Shown here: positions 37,278-45,325 of the stretch, one piece after another
How positions within the stretch are numbered: the first letter of the stretch is position 1
Layout of the letters: each line of letters begins with the position of its first letter
Source of the DNA: Luteimonas fraxinea
GTDB lineage: Bacteria; Pseudomonadota; Gammaproteobacteria; Xanthomonadales; Xanthomonadaceae
Assembly (NCBI RefSeq): GCF_021233355.1
Contig: NZ_CP089507.1
Span: forward strand, 2,543,001-2,607,000
Length of the DNA: 64,000 nucleotides
Reading direction: 5' to 3'
Translations under genes and position numbers: made by a program
Notes under the pieces: model-generated
What the model was told of the DNA's origin: nothing
The model's database searches: none
Seen by the model: only the letters and a program-made list of their open reading frames with translations

Positions 37278-38696
37278 ATGGCTGATACCCGACTCACTGC
37301 CCGTCTGCGTCCGCGTTCCCTGCGGGCGCGCCAGCTGCTGGCCGCGAGTATCGGTCTGCTCGCGTTTCTGGCACTCGCCGGCTACGCGCTCGACCGCGCC
37401 TTCATCGATGTCGCCAGCGAAGGCCAGCGCGAGCGTCTGCGCAATTACGTCTACGCCTATGCGGGCGATATCGAGTTCCTGCGCGGCGGCGACATCTACC
37501 CGTCCGAATCGCCACCCGACGACCGTTTTCTGCGTCCCGGCAGCGGGCTGTACGCGGAAGTCGTGCTGCCGTCCGGAGAGTCCTGGGCGTCGCAATCGGC
37601 TTCCGGGCCGCAGCTGCCGGAAGCAACGATGCTCTCGGCGCGGGAAGAGAAGTTCGACGGCCCGTTGCCGATGGTGCGCAGTGATGGCACGCCCGGCGAG
37701 GCGTATCGCTATGGTCTCGGTCTGGTCTGGTCGCCTGATGGCCGCAGCGATACCGAGTTCGCTTACACCATCTACGTGATGGAAGACGCGGGCATCGTCC
37801 CGCGTCAGGTGCGCGTGTTCCGTGCCGCGCTGTGGGTGAATCTCGGCGTGGCCGGCGTGATTCTTCTGCTGCTGCAGGGTCTGATCGTGCGCTGGAGCCT
37901 GTGGCCGTTGCGCCGCGTGGAGCAGGAACTCGTGCGCGTCCAGCGTGGCCAGTCCGAGCGCATGGGCGTGCAGCATCCGCACGAGCTGCAGCCGCTGACC
38001 GAGAGCATCAACGCGCTGATCGAGAGCGAGCGCGAGCATCTCGCGCGCCAGCGCAACACGATGTCGGATCTCGCCCACAGTCTGAAGACGCCGCTCGCGG
38101 TGCTGCGTTCGCGTCTGGATGCGGGCAGTGGCGATGCCGAACTGCGCGAGGAAGTGGAGACGCAGCTGCAGCGCATGAATGATCTGGTGACCTACCAGCT
38201 CGCGCGTGCGGCATCCAGTGGTCATCAGCTGTTCTCCGCCGCGATCGAGATCGAACCCAGCGCCGAGCAGATCGTGCGCGGGCTGGAGAAGATCTACGCG
38301 GCCAAGGGCGCGGTCTGCGAATTCGAGATCGATGCGAGTGCGCGTTTCCACGGCGAGCAGGGCGACCTGCAGGAGCTGCTGGGCAACCTGCTCGAGAACG
38401 CGTTCAAGTGGGCGAAGTCGCGCGTGCTGCTGACCGTGCGGCCGGGCGAGACCGCGCCCAACCGCCGTCCGGGCCTGGTGCTGATCGTCGAGGACGACGG
38501 CCCGGGCATTCCTGCCGATCGTGTCGCGTCGATCCTGCAGCGCGGCGTGCGCGGCGACGAGCGCGTGCAGGGTCACGGCATCGGCCTGTCGATCGTGCAG
38601 GACATCGTGCACAGCTACCGCGGCGAACTGCATGTGGGCCGCTCCGAGGAACTCGGCGGCGCCTGTTTTTCGGTACGCCTGCCGCCGGGCTTCTAG
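37278..38696 (+). CDS. phoQ: PhoQ-type sensor histidine kinase
   Basis: The 472-residue membrane kinase has helices at about 20-45 and 180-205 flanking a periplasmic sensor. A HAMP-like segment follows, then the H-box DLAHSLKTPLAVL with His267 and the ATPase motifs NLLENAFKWAK, VEDDGPGIP and GHGIGLSI. The Ser-Leu-Lys H-box variant is typical of PhoQ. The last bases overlap the convergent mtfA-like gene (shared CTAG at the stops). It is paired with phoP upstream. Confidence 0.9.
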   Translation: MADTRLTARLRPRSLRARQLLAASIGLLAFLALAGYALDRAFIDVASEGQRERLRNYVYAYAGDIEFLRGGDIYPSESPPDDRFLRPGSGLYAEVVLPSGESWASQSASGPQLPEATMLSAREEKFDGPLPMVRSDGTPGEAYRYGLGLVWSPDGRSDTEFAYTIYVMEDAGIVPRQVRVFRAALWVNLGVAGVILLLLQGLIVRWSLWPLRRVEQELVRVQRGQSERMGVQHPHELQPLTESINALIESEREHLARQRNTMSDLAHSLKTPLAVLRSRLDAGSGDAELREEVETQLQRMNDLVTYQLARAASSGHQLFSAAIEIEPSAEQIVRGLEKIYAAKGAVCEFEIDASARFHGEQGDLQELLGNLLENAFKWAKSRVLLTVRPGETAPNRRPGLVLIVEDDGPGIPADRVASILQRGVRGDERVQGHGIGLSIVQDIVHSYRGELHVGRSEELGGACFSVRLPPGF

Positions 38697-39454
38697 ATCT
38701 TGGCGTCGAACGGCGAGACGCCGTAGAACCGCGCCAGGTGCGCGGCGACATCCGGCAGCACCTCACGCAGCAGCGCCGGCGCGCTGAAGTGGTACTCGCT
38801 GCACACGGCGAAGAATTCTTCCGGCGCTTCGGCCGCATAAGGATCGATCGGCATCTCTTCGCCGGCATCCACGCGTTCGACGAACGCATCGAAACTGCGC
38901 TGGAAATCCGCCGCCCACGCGCGCTGCCAGTCGCGCGGCAATGGCGGTGTGCCGTCGAGCAGGCCGTCGAGCGCATCGATCTTGTGCGCCATCTCGTGCA
39001 CCGCCACGCAGAAGCCGGCATCGGGCTCGGCGATGTCGGACTCGACATCCGCCCAGGACAGCACCAGCGGGCCGCTGTCCCAGGATTCGCCGATCAGTTC
39101 GTCGTCCCACTCGTGCATCACGCCCGCTGCATCGACGTGGCTCCGGTTCACCCGGAACGCGTCGGGATAGACAATCAGCTGCGACCAGCCGTGCAGGCCT
39201 TCTTCGCCGAATGCGAGCAGCGGCAGACAGCACAGCGCGGCCAGCGCGAGGCGGGCGCGGTCGTCGAGTTCCAGACCGGCCACTGGCGTGATCGTCTTGC
39301 GATGCAGGAACAACGCGGCCAGGGTGCGCAGCTTCGCCTGCGACGGCGCATCAAGCGAGCGCACCCAGGGCAGCCGGTCGACGGTAGCCGACCAGTCGGC
39401 ATCGGGAATCTGTGGAGGCGCGCCTGCGAACAGGCGGCGGATCAGCGAACGCAC
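38693..39454 (-). CDS. mtfA: MtfA-like zinc peptidase (DUF980)
   Basis: The 253-residue protein has the MtfA metal motif HEMAH (residues 153-157) followed by KIDALDG. GLHGWSQLIVYPDAF and PEEFFAVCSEYHF with the third ligand Glu are also present. MtfA is a cytosolic zinc aminopeptidase known to interact with the repressor Mlc in E. coli. There is no ATG at the 5' end, so GTG 39454 is taken as start (GGAA nine bases upstream). Confidence 0.85.
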   Translation of the reverse strand: MRSLIRRLFAGAPPQIPDADWSATVDRLPWVRSLDAPSQAKLRTLAALFLHRKTITPVAGLELDDRARLALAALCCLPLLAFGEEGLHGWSQLIVYPDAFRVNRSHVDAAGVMHEWDDELIGESWDSGPLVLSWADVESDIAEPDAGFCVAVHEMAHKIDALDGLLDGTPPLPRDWQRAWAADFQRSFDAFVERVDAGEEMPIDPYAAEAPEEFFAVCSEYHFSAPALLREVLPDVAAHLARFYGVSPFDAKI

Positions 39455-39470
39455 GTGCCTGGCGATTCCG

Positions 39471-39746
39471 TCAGCGGAACATGCCCGGCAGGAAACTGTG
39501 CCAGCGCGGCCCGCGGGCCGGGCCCTCGGTCTCGCCACCGCCGGTGACGGCCGGGCGGACCTTGGACGCGCTGCCTGCCGCGGGCGCACGGCGCACGTTG
39601 GCGGTGTCCAGCGATGGCTCGCTCTGGGGCGCATTGGCCGCAGGCGGGCAGGGCGTATCGGCGGCCGTGTCCGTGAGCGCGTCGCGCGCGAAGACGGGCA
39701 GGCTCGCGCCCAGCATCAGCAAGCAGACCATCAGACGTGCGGACAT
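39471..39746 (-). CDS. Small exported hypothetical protein
   Basis: The 91-residue protein has a signal peptide (MSARLMVCLLMLGASLPVFA) and a low-complexity, Ala/Pro-rich mature part ending WHSFLPGMFR. The ATG at 39746 is preceded by AGGGTGAT. It is 16 bases upstream of the mtfA start in the same direction. No function can be assigned. Confidence 0.55.
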   Translation of the reverse strand: MSARLMVCLLMLGASLPVFARDALTDTAADTPCPPAANAPQSEPSLDTANVRRAPAAGSASKVRPAVTGGGETEGPARGPRWHSFLPGMFR

Positions 39747-39867
39747 CGGATCACCCTGGAAGGAAGCAGGACGCACAGCCTGCGGATCATAGCGCACGTT
39801 CCGCTGCGGCGACGCTGCGTCGCGGCAATGGGCGACACCCGGCGCCGGGCTCGCCGATAATCGGGCG

Positions 39868-40896
39868 ATGTCTTCGTCCCCAGCTCCCCCGCGCCCCACG
39901 ACGCAGTCGCCCGAACGCGCGCTGCTGCAACGTCTGATCGAAGGTCCGGTGTCCGGGGATGCGCTGGCCCAGGCGTCGGGACAGACCCGGGCCGCGGTGT
40001 GGAAGCGCATCGAGCTGCTGCGCGAGGCCGGCGTGCCGATTGTCGCGCGGCCCGGCATCGGCTACGCACTCGCGCAGCCGCTGGCACTGCTCGATGCCGA
40101 CGCGATCCTCGATGCGCTCGGCCCAGCGGACCGCGCACGCATGGCGTCGCTGGAGATCGCGTGGACCATCGATTCGACGAATGCCGAACTGCTGCGCCGG
40201 CCGATGCCGGGCGCGAATGCCGAAGTGCTGCTGGCCGAACGCCAGACCGGCGGCCGCGGCCGTCGCGGGCGCAGCTGGCAATCGCCGCTGGCCGCGCATC
40301 TGTACCTGTCGCTGCAGCGCGGCTTCGATGGCGGTCTCGCGCGTCTCGGCGGACTGAGCCTGGTGGCGGGCGTCGCCGCGGTCGAGGCTTTGCGCGCGCT
40401 CGGCATCGAGGCCGTGCGACTGAAATGGCCGAACGATCTGGTCGTCGTCGATGCGGACGGGCTGCGCAAGCTCGGCGGCATTCTGGTCGAGGGCGGCGGC
40501 GAACATGCCGGTCCGGTCCGCGCCGTCCTCGGCATCGGCGTCAATGTGCGCATGCCCGAGGCGCAGGCCGCGGCGATCGACCAGCCGTGGACCGATCTGG
40601 CGAGCTGCTGCGCGGACGCGCCGCCGACGCGTGATGCGCTCGCCGCCGCGCTGCTGGGTGCCTGGTTGCAGGCGCTGGACCTGTTCGATCGCGAAGGTCT
40701 GGCACCGTTCCGCGATCGCTACGCACGCATCGACGCGCTCGACGGCGCGGCAGTGGACATCCATACCGGCAACGGCACGCTGCGCGGCATCGCCGCGGGC
40801 ATCGAGGACGATGGCGCGTTGCGCGTCCACGTGGACGGCGCGCTGCGCGTCTTCCATGCGGGCGAAGTCAGCGTGCGCAGGGAGGGCATCGCATGA
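39868..40896 (+). CDS. birA: Biotin-[acetyl-CoA carboxylase] ligase / biotin repressor
   Basis: The 342-residue protein has an N-terminal winged helix (ALAQASGQTRAAVWKRIELL). The biotin ligase domain has DSTNAELLR, the biotinyl-AMP loop GGRGRRGRSW, the WPNDL motif and GGILVEGGG. It activates biotin and attaches it to AccB, and the HTH suggests transcriptional control of biotin genes. Its last four bases overlap the coaX start (ATGA). Confidence 0.95.
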   Translation: MSSSPAPPRPTTQSPERALLQRLIEGPVSGDALAQASGQTRAAVWKRIELLREAGVPIVARPGIGYALAQPLALLDADAILDALGPADRARMASLEIAWTIDSTNAELLRRPMPGANAEVLLAERQTGGRGRRGRSWQSPLAAHLYLSLQRGFDGGLARLGGLSLVAGVAAVEALRALGIEAVRLKWPNDLVVVDADGLRKLGGILVEGGGEHAGPVRAVLGIGVNVRMPEAQAAAIDQPWTDLASCCADAPPTRDALAAALLGAWLQALDLFDREGLAPFRDRYARIDALDGAAVDIHTGNGTLRGIAAGIEDDGALRVHVDGALRVFHAGEVSVRREGIA

Positions 40897-41645
40897 ATAC
40901 CTGGCTGTTCGATCTGGGCAATACCCGGCTGAAATTCGCGTCGCTCGACGGCGATGGCCGCATCGGCGCGGTGCAGGGCACCTCGCATGTGGAAGGCGGG
41001 TTCGATCCCGAGTGGCTCGAGGAGCTGCCGGCGCGCATCGACGTCGCGATCGTCGCCAGCGTCGCCTCGCCGGCGCTGCGGATGATCCTGCTCGATGCGC
41101 TGGCCGCACGCGGCGCGCAGGTGCAGCTGGCGCACACGTTGCCTACGCTCGACGGCCTGACGATCGCCTACGCGGATCCGACGCGCTTCGGCGTCGACCG
41201 GTTCCTCGCCCTGCTGTCCGCGCATGCCGATGGCGCGCCGGCGCTGGTCGTCGGTGTCGGCACCGCGCTGACTGTCGATCTGATCGATGGCGAAGGGCGC
41301 CACCTCGGCGGCCGCATCGCGCCGTCGCCGACGCTGATGCGCGAGGCCCTGCACCGGCGCGTGGCCCAGCTCGCACCGAGCGGCGGCGACTATGCGGAAT
41401 TCGCCGACGACACCGACGACGCGCTGGTCTCCGGCTGCGAAGGCGCCGCGCTGGGTCTGGTCGAGCGCAGCCTGTCGGAAGCGACTGCCCGGCTCGGCAC
41501 GCGGCCGCGCCTGTTGCTGCACGGCGGTGGCGGCGAGGCCTTGCGCGGCCGCCTGCCTGACGCGCACTGGCGCGCCGACCTGGTGCTGCACGGACTCGCG
41601 CGCTGGCACCGTGCGAGTGCCGGCATCGCGTCGCCGGAAGGGTAG
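40893..41645 (+). CDS. coaX: Type III pantothenate kinase
   Basis: The 250-residue ASKHA-fold kinase has the phosphate loop DLGNTRLKFA, the pantothenate motif FGVDRFLALL and GVGTALTVDLID. It phosphorylates pantothenate, the first step of CoA synthesis. It is translationally coupled to birA (ATGA overlap), a common gene pair in proteobacteria. Confidence 0.95.
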   Translation: MNTWLFDLGNTRLKFASLDGDGRIGAVQGTSHVEGGFDPEWLEELPARIDVAIVASVASPALRMILLDALAARGAQVQLAHTLPTLDGLTIAYADPTRFGVDRFLALLSAHADGAPALVVGVGTALTVDLIDGEGRHLGGRIAPSPTLMREALHRRVAQLAPSGGDYAEFADDTDDALVSGCEGAALGLVERSLSEATARLGTRPRLLLHGGGGEALRGRLPDAHWRADLVLHGLARWHRASAGIASPEG

Positions 41646-41654
41646 GATCGCGCC

Positions 41655-42386
41655 ATGCTGCTCCGCGCGACCGTTGTCCTGCTGGTGATCCTCAACTTCG
41701 GCGTTGCGGTGTGGTGGGCCGTGCGCGGTGAACCGGGCGATGCCGCCGCGCTGGTCGACACGGGACCGTCGACGCTGCGGCTGGTCGGCGAGCCGGCGGC
41801 GGATGGCGTCGATGCGCCTGCATCCGTCGCGCTCGACTCCATCGAACCCGACGCGACTGCGGCATCTGCCGGAACAGCGGAAGACACGGCCGTCGACACC
41901 GCGCTGCGCGCGGCCGATCCCGCGCAATGCGTTGCGCTGGGACCATTCGCCGATGCGCCGACCCGCGACGCGGCTCTGGCGCAGCTGTCGCCGGTGACCG
42001 TGACGGTCGCCGCGCGCGACATTGGTGAAACCCCGCGCGGCTGGCGCGTCTGGATGGCGCCGTTGCCGGACCGCGCGGCGGCCGACGCGATGGTCGCGCG
42101 CCTGCTGGCTGCCGGCTTCAACGACTACTACGTGATCGCCGACGGCGCCGAGGCCAACGGCATCGCGCTGGGCCGGTTCGGCAGCGAGCCGGCCGCCAAC
42201 GCGCGCGCGCAGGCGCTTCGCGACGCCGGCTTCGACGCCGATGCCGCGCCGCTCGGCAGCACGCTCACCCGCCACTGGATCGACGCGACGCTGGCCGAAG
42301 GCGACGCCGGCGATGCCCTGCGCGCGCGCGTCGGCGCGGCCCGCGTCGAAACGCGCGACTGCAACGCGCAGCAGGTTGCAGGTTAG
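41655..42386 (+). CDS. SPOR-domain membrane protein
   Basis: The 243-residue protein has an N-terminal helix (LLRATVVLLVILNFGVAVWW) and an Asp/Ala-rich linker. A SPOR-type peptidoglycan-binding repeat follows at about residues 92-170 (CVALGPFADAPTRDAAL, GWRVWMAPLPDRAAADAMVARL, DYYVIADG, GIALGRFGSEPAAN). SPOR domains bind denuded glycan at division sites. It is third in the birA-coaX unit and ends 29 bases before tRNA-Thr. Confidence 0.8.
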   Translation: MLLRATVVLLVILNFGVAVWWAVRGEPGDAAALVDTGPSTLRLVGEPAADGVDAPASVALDSIEPDATAASAGTAEDTAVDTALRAADPAQCVALGPFADAPTRDAALAQLSPVTVTVAARDIGETPRGWRVWMAPLPDRAAADAMVARLLAAGFNDYYVIADGAEANGIALGRFGSEPAANARAQALRDAGFDADAAPLGSTLTRHWIDATLAEGDAGDALRARVGAARVETRDCNAQQVAG

Positions 42387-42415
42387 AATTCCGCCGCGGC
42401 CCCGCCGCATGCCAT

Positions 42416-42491
42416 GCCGGCATAGCTCAGTTGGTAGAGCAACCGCCTTGTAAGCGGTAGGTCCCCAGTTCGAATCCGGGTGCCGGCACCA
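42416..42491 (+). tRNA. tRNA-Thr (TGT)
   Basis: This is a 76-base cloverleaf with a GCCGGCA / TGCCGGC acceptor stem, D-arm AGCTCAGTTGGTAGAGC, and anticodon TGT in the loop CTTGTAA. It has a T-loop GTTCGAATC and an encoded CCA. Confidence 0.95.
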
Positions 42492-42613
42492 GTTCCGATG
42501 TCGTTCTGCGTGCGCCCGCGCCTGCCCGGCGCCTCCCCACGGCCACCCCGGCGTCGATGCCACATCCGCCGTCGCCCTGTGCGCGATGGCCGCGCATTCG
42601 CTCAGGAGAGGTC

Positions 42614-43537
42614 ATGCAGCAGACGAATTCCCAGGTGTCGATCTTCGGCGTGCCCACCGATGTGGGGGCCGGCCGCCGCGGTGCATCGATGGGCCCCGAG
42701 GGCCTACGCGTCGCGGGGCTGGTCGAGGCGCTGATCGCGCGCGGCGTCGACGTCGACGACCTCGGCGATCTCAAGGGCCCGAAGAATCCCTGGACCGGAC
42801 CTCGAGAGGGTTATCGCCATTTGGACGAGGTGGTCGCCTGGAACCGCGCGGTGCTCGAGGCGTCCAGCGCCGAACTCGCGCGCGGGCGCATGCCGATCAT
42901 GCTCGGCGGCGATCATTGCCTGGCGATCGGCTCGATCGCGGCGGTCGCCAACCACTGCCGCGCGACGGGCCGAAAGCTGCGCGTGCTGTGGCTGGACGCA
43001 CACACCGACTTCAACACCTCGCAGATCACCCCGTCGGGCAACGTGCACGGCATGCCCGTCGCCTGCCTGTGCGGTATCGGTCCGGATGAACTGACCGGCC
43101 TGGGCGGTGTGTCGCCGTCGATGCAGGTCGCGCAGTTCCGCCAGATCGGCATCCGCTCGGTCGATCCCGACGAGAAGCGTCTGGTCAAGGAACATGGCCT
43201 CGACATCTACGACATGCGCTACATCGACGAGGTCGGCATGCGCCGGGTGGTCGAGGAAGCGCTGGACGGCCTCGACGATGACACGCATCTGCATGTGAGC
43301 TTCGACGTCGACGTGCTCGACCCGACCATCGCGCCCGGCACGGGCACGCCGGTGCCGGGTGGCATCAACTACCGCGAGGCGCAGCTGGTGATGGAGATGA
43401 TCGCCGACAGCGGGCGTCTGGGCTCGCTGGACATCGTCGAGGTCAATACCGCGCTGGACCAGGGCAACACGACCGCGGAGCTCGCGGTGGATCTGGTCGA
43501 AAGCCTGTTCGGCAAGTCGACGTTGATGCGCGACTGA
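42614..43537 (+). CDS. rocF: Arginase
   Basis: The 307-residue ureohydrolase has all binuclear Mn motifs: GGDHCLAIGS, WLDAHTDFNT with NVHGMPVA, and SFDVDVLDP followed by GTGTPVPGG. It hydrolyses arginine to ornithine and urea. Its length and the SFDVDVLDP motif match arginase rather than agmatinase. The ATG at 42614 is preceded by AGGAGAGG. It stands alone downstream of tRNA-Thr. Confidence 0.93.
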   Translation: MQQTNSQVSIFGVPTDVGAGRRGASMGPEGLRVAGLVEALIARGVDVDDLGDLKGPKNPWTGPREGYRHLDEVVAWNRAVLEASSAELARGRMPIMLGGDHCLAIGSIAAVANHCRATGRKLRVLWLDAHTDFNTSQITPSGNVHGMPVACLCGIGPDELTGLGGVSPSMQVAQFRQIGIRSVDPDEKRLVKEHGLDIYDMRYIDEVGMRRVVEEALDGLDDDTHLHVSFDVDVLDPTIAPGTGTPVPGGINYREAQLVMEMIADSGRLGSLDIVEVNTALDQGNTTAELAVDLVESLFGKSTLMRD

Positions 43538-43693
43538 ATCGTACGTCTTCACGCCATGCGCGCATCGTTGAACGCGTGGAGCGGCCGCTCGAACCGGTGC
43601 ACACGGCTTTCACAAGGCAGGTTTCTATAGTCGCGCCATGGTTGCGGAGGTCCGCAGCTGTTCGCAACGAAACCGGAATCCCTGGAGAATCCC

Positions 43694-43852
43694 ATGAAGC
43701 GTTTGACCGCACTGATGCTGCTCGCCATGTTCACCGTTGGCACCCTGACCGCCTGCAACACCATGAAGGGTGCCGGCCAGGACGTGCAGAAGGTTGGCGA
43801 GAAGGTGGAAGACAGCGCCAACAAGACCGGCGGCACCACCACGCGTCCCTGA
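43694..43852 (+). CDS. Entericidin-like small lipoprotein
   Basis: This 52-residue ORF has a lipoprotein signal (LMLLAMFTVGTLTAC, lipobox LTAC). The short mature peptide NTMKGAGQDVQKVGEKVEDS is characteristic of the entericidin EcnA/EcnB family. GGAG lies upstream of ATG 43694 and a strong terminator follows 21 bases after the stop. Entericidins are small stress-induced membrane lipoproteins; a toxin-antidote role is known only in enterics. A TATAGT -10-like hexamer lies near 43627. Confidence 0.85.
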   Translation: MKRLTALMLLAMFTVGTLTACNTMKGAGQDVQKVGEKVEDSANKTGGTTTRP

Positions 43853-43873
43853 TCCACGCAGTCCATCGCACGA

Positions 43874-43900
43874 AAAGGCCGGCATTGCCGGCCTTTTTTA
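43874..43900 (+). terminator. Rho-independent terminator after the entericidin-like gene
   Basis: AAAGGCCGGC / GCCGGCCTTT with an ATT loop is followed by T residues. Confidence 0.9.
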
Positions 43901-44065
43901 TGCGTGGAGTTCACGATCGACGCACGTCTGCTCAGCGACGTGACGAGGCGGCTTACGAAATCTCGACCCGGGTTTGATGGCCGCGATGCGAACCTGGCTT
44001 CGCGGAACCGGAACGCACGCGCCAAGCATCCGCGCCGCATCCACCCGAAGACAGGATCGATCGCC

Positions 44066-44269
44066 ATGAACAAAGACATCATTGCCGGCAAGTGGACCCA
44101 AGTGAAGGGCAAGGCGCAGGCCAAATGGGGCGACCTGACCGACGACGTGTTCGATGTCGCGGCCGGTGACAGCAAATATCTCGCGGGCAAGTTGCAGGAG
44201 AAGTACGGCTGGGAACGCGATCGCGCCGAGCGGGAAGTCAAAGACTTTGAGAAGACGCTCGACAGCTGA
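44066..44269 (+). CDS. CsbD-family stress protein
   Basis: The 67-residue protein begins [18 protein letters not shown] and contains KWGDLTDD and [16 protein letters not shown], which define the CsbD/YjbJ family. These small hydrophilic proteins accumulate in general stress or stationary phase; their molecular role is unknown. Its neighbours are an entericidin-like lipoprotein upstream and a hairpin terminator downstream. Confidence 0.92.
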   Translation: MNKDIIAGKWTQVKGKAQAKWGDLTDDVFDVAAGDSKYLAGKLQEKYGWERDRAEREVKDFEKTLDS

Positions 44270-44315
44270 TACCGCGCCGCGTGCGTTGCGATGCACGGCG
44301 CCAGAGAAACAGGAG

Positions 44316-44342
44316 AACGGACCGGCTTACGCCGGTCCGTTC
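44316..44342. terminator. Hairpin terminator between convergent genes
   Basis: ACGGACCGGC / GCCGGTCCGT with a TTAC loop and a short T tail follows csbD by about 47 bases. It can serve the convergent gene at 44373 too. Confidence 0.65.
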
Positions 44343-44372
44343 GCGTGTGCGGCGTCGAAGAATCAGGATGGA

Positions 44373-45206
44373 TCAGGGATCCGGCACGAAGCCGCCCGGG
44401 AACGCTTCGGGGCGACGTGCCTGCGCCCAGGCACGATGGCGGGGCAGGACACCACGCGCCACCAGTGCATCGACGCTGTCGTAGCGCAGCGTGGAGACCT
44501 GCACCGGCGTACGCGTCGCGCGCTCGAATGCGGTCGACGACACCGGCGCCCATTCGCGTGCGCCATGGCCAGTGCCGATGCTCTGACGCTCGGCGCGCAT
44601 TCTCGACGCGTTCGATTCGGACGCGACCGAATCGGAAGCGGCTGACGCCGAGCGTTCGCGTTCAACGGGCGCGGGCGGCGACGGCGGTGCCGGGTAGGGC
44701 GCCCGGGACACTGCGACGGGCGGAGGCGGTTCGCGTTCGCCGAACACGGCGATGCCGATCGTACCGACGTTGTCCGGACGGCCCGTGCGCGCCGCATAGC
44801 TGTCGCCGAGCGCGGCGAATTCGAAACGTGCGACATCGTCGTGCGACTTGCGCCAGCCGGTGATCTCGGTGGTCTGCCAGGGCGCGAGCACGTAGCCGGT
44901 CTGCGATGGCGCGGCGGTCTCGCCGCTGATCGCATTGACGCCGTCGACCGACAGCACGACGAGGACGCGCGCGCCGGTCGTATTGGTCAGGCGGATCGCG
45001 TACGGCGCGCCGGGTGTGCCGGCGATCCAGCTGTCGCCACGATGCGACACGGGCTGGGCCGTGCTGCCGGTGTCGCGATCGACGACTTCGATGCGGACAC
45101 GCTCCTGCGCCTTCCAGGCGCGGACCGCGTGCACGGCGGGCATCGCCAGCAGACTGCCCAGCAGCAGCCAGGCGGCAATGGATCGGGCGGGGCGGGGTGC
45201 GTGCAT
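44373..45206 (-). CDS. Hypothetical exported protein
   Basis: The 277-residue protein has a signal peptide (IAAWLLLGSLLAMPAVHA). A beta-rich domain (about 35-160) follows, with YAIRLTNTTGARVLVVLSVD and an ITGWRKSHDDVARFEF segment. A Pro/Ser-rich linker and a short C-terminal domain end the protein. Similar proteins are common in xanthomonads and uncharacterised. Confidence 0.7.
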   Translation of the reverse strand: MHAPRPARSIAAWLLLGSLLAMPAVHAVRAWKAQERVRIEVVDRDTGSTAQPVSHRGDSWIAGTPGAPYAIRLTNTTGARVLVVLSVDGVNAISGETAAPSQTGYVLAPWQTTEITGWRKSHDDVARFEFAALGDSYAARTGRPDNVGTIGIAVFGEREPPPPVAVSRAPYPAPPSPPAPVERERSASAASDSVASESNASRMRAERQSIGTGHGAREWAPVSSTAFERATRTPVQVSTLRYDSVDALVARGVLPRHRAWAQARRPEAFPGGFVPDP

Positions 45207-45325
45207 GGCGGGTCTCTCGCGGGGTGGTGTACTGGCGAACGGCCCCGCATCGAGAACGGGGTTACGGCCAGCCGCACGACGGCCAGCGGTTAGACTGGTG
45301 GCCTGTTTTCCGCAGCCTGCAGCCC

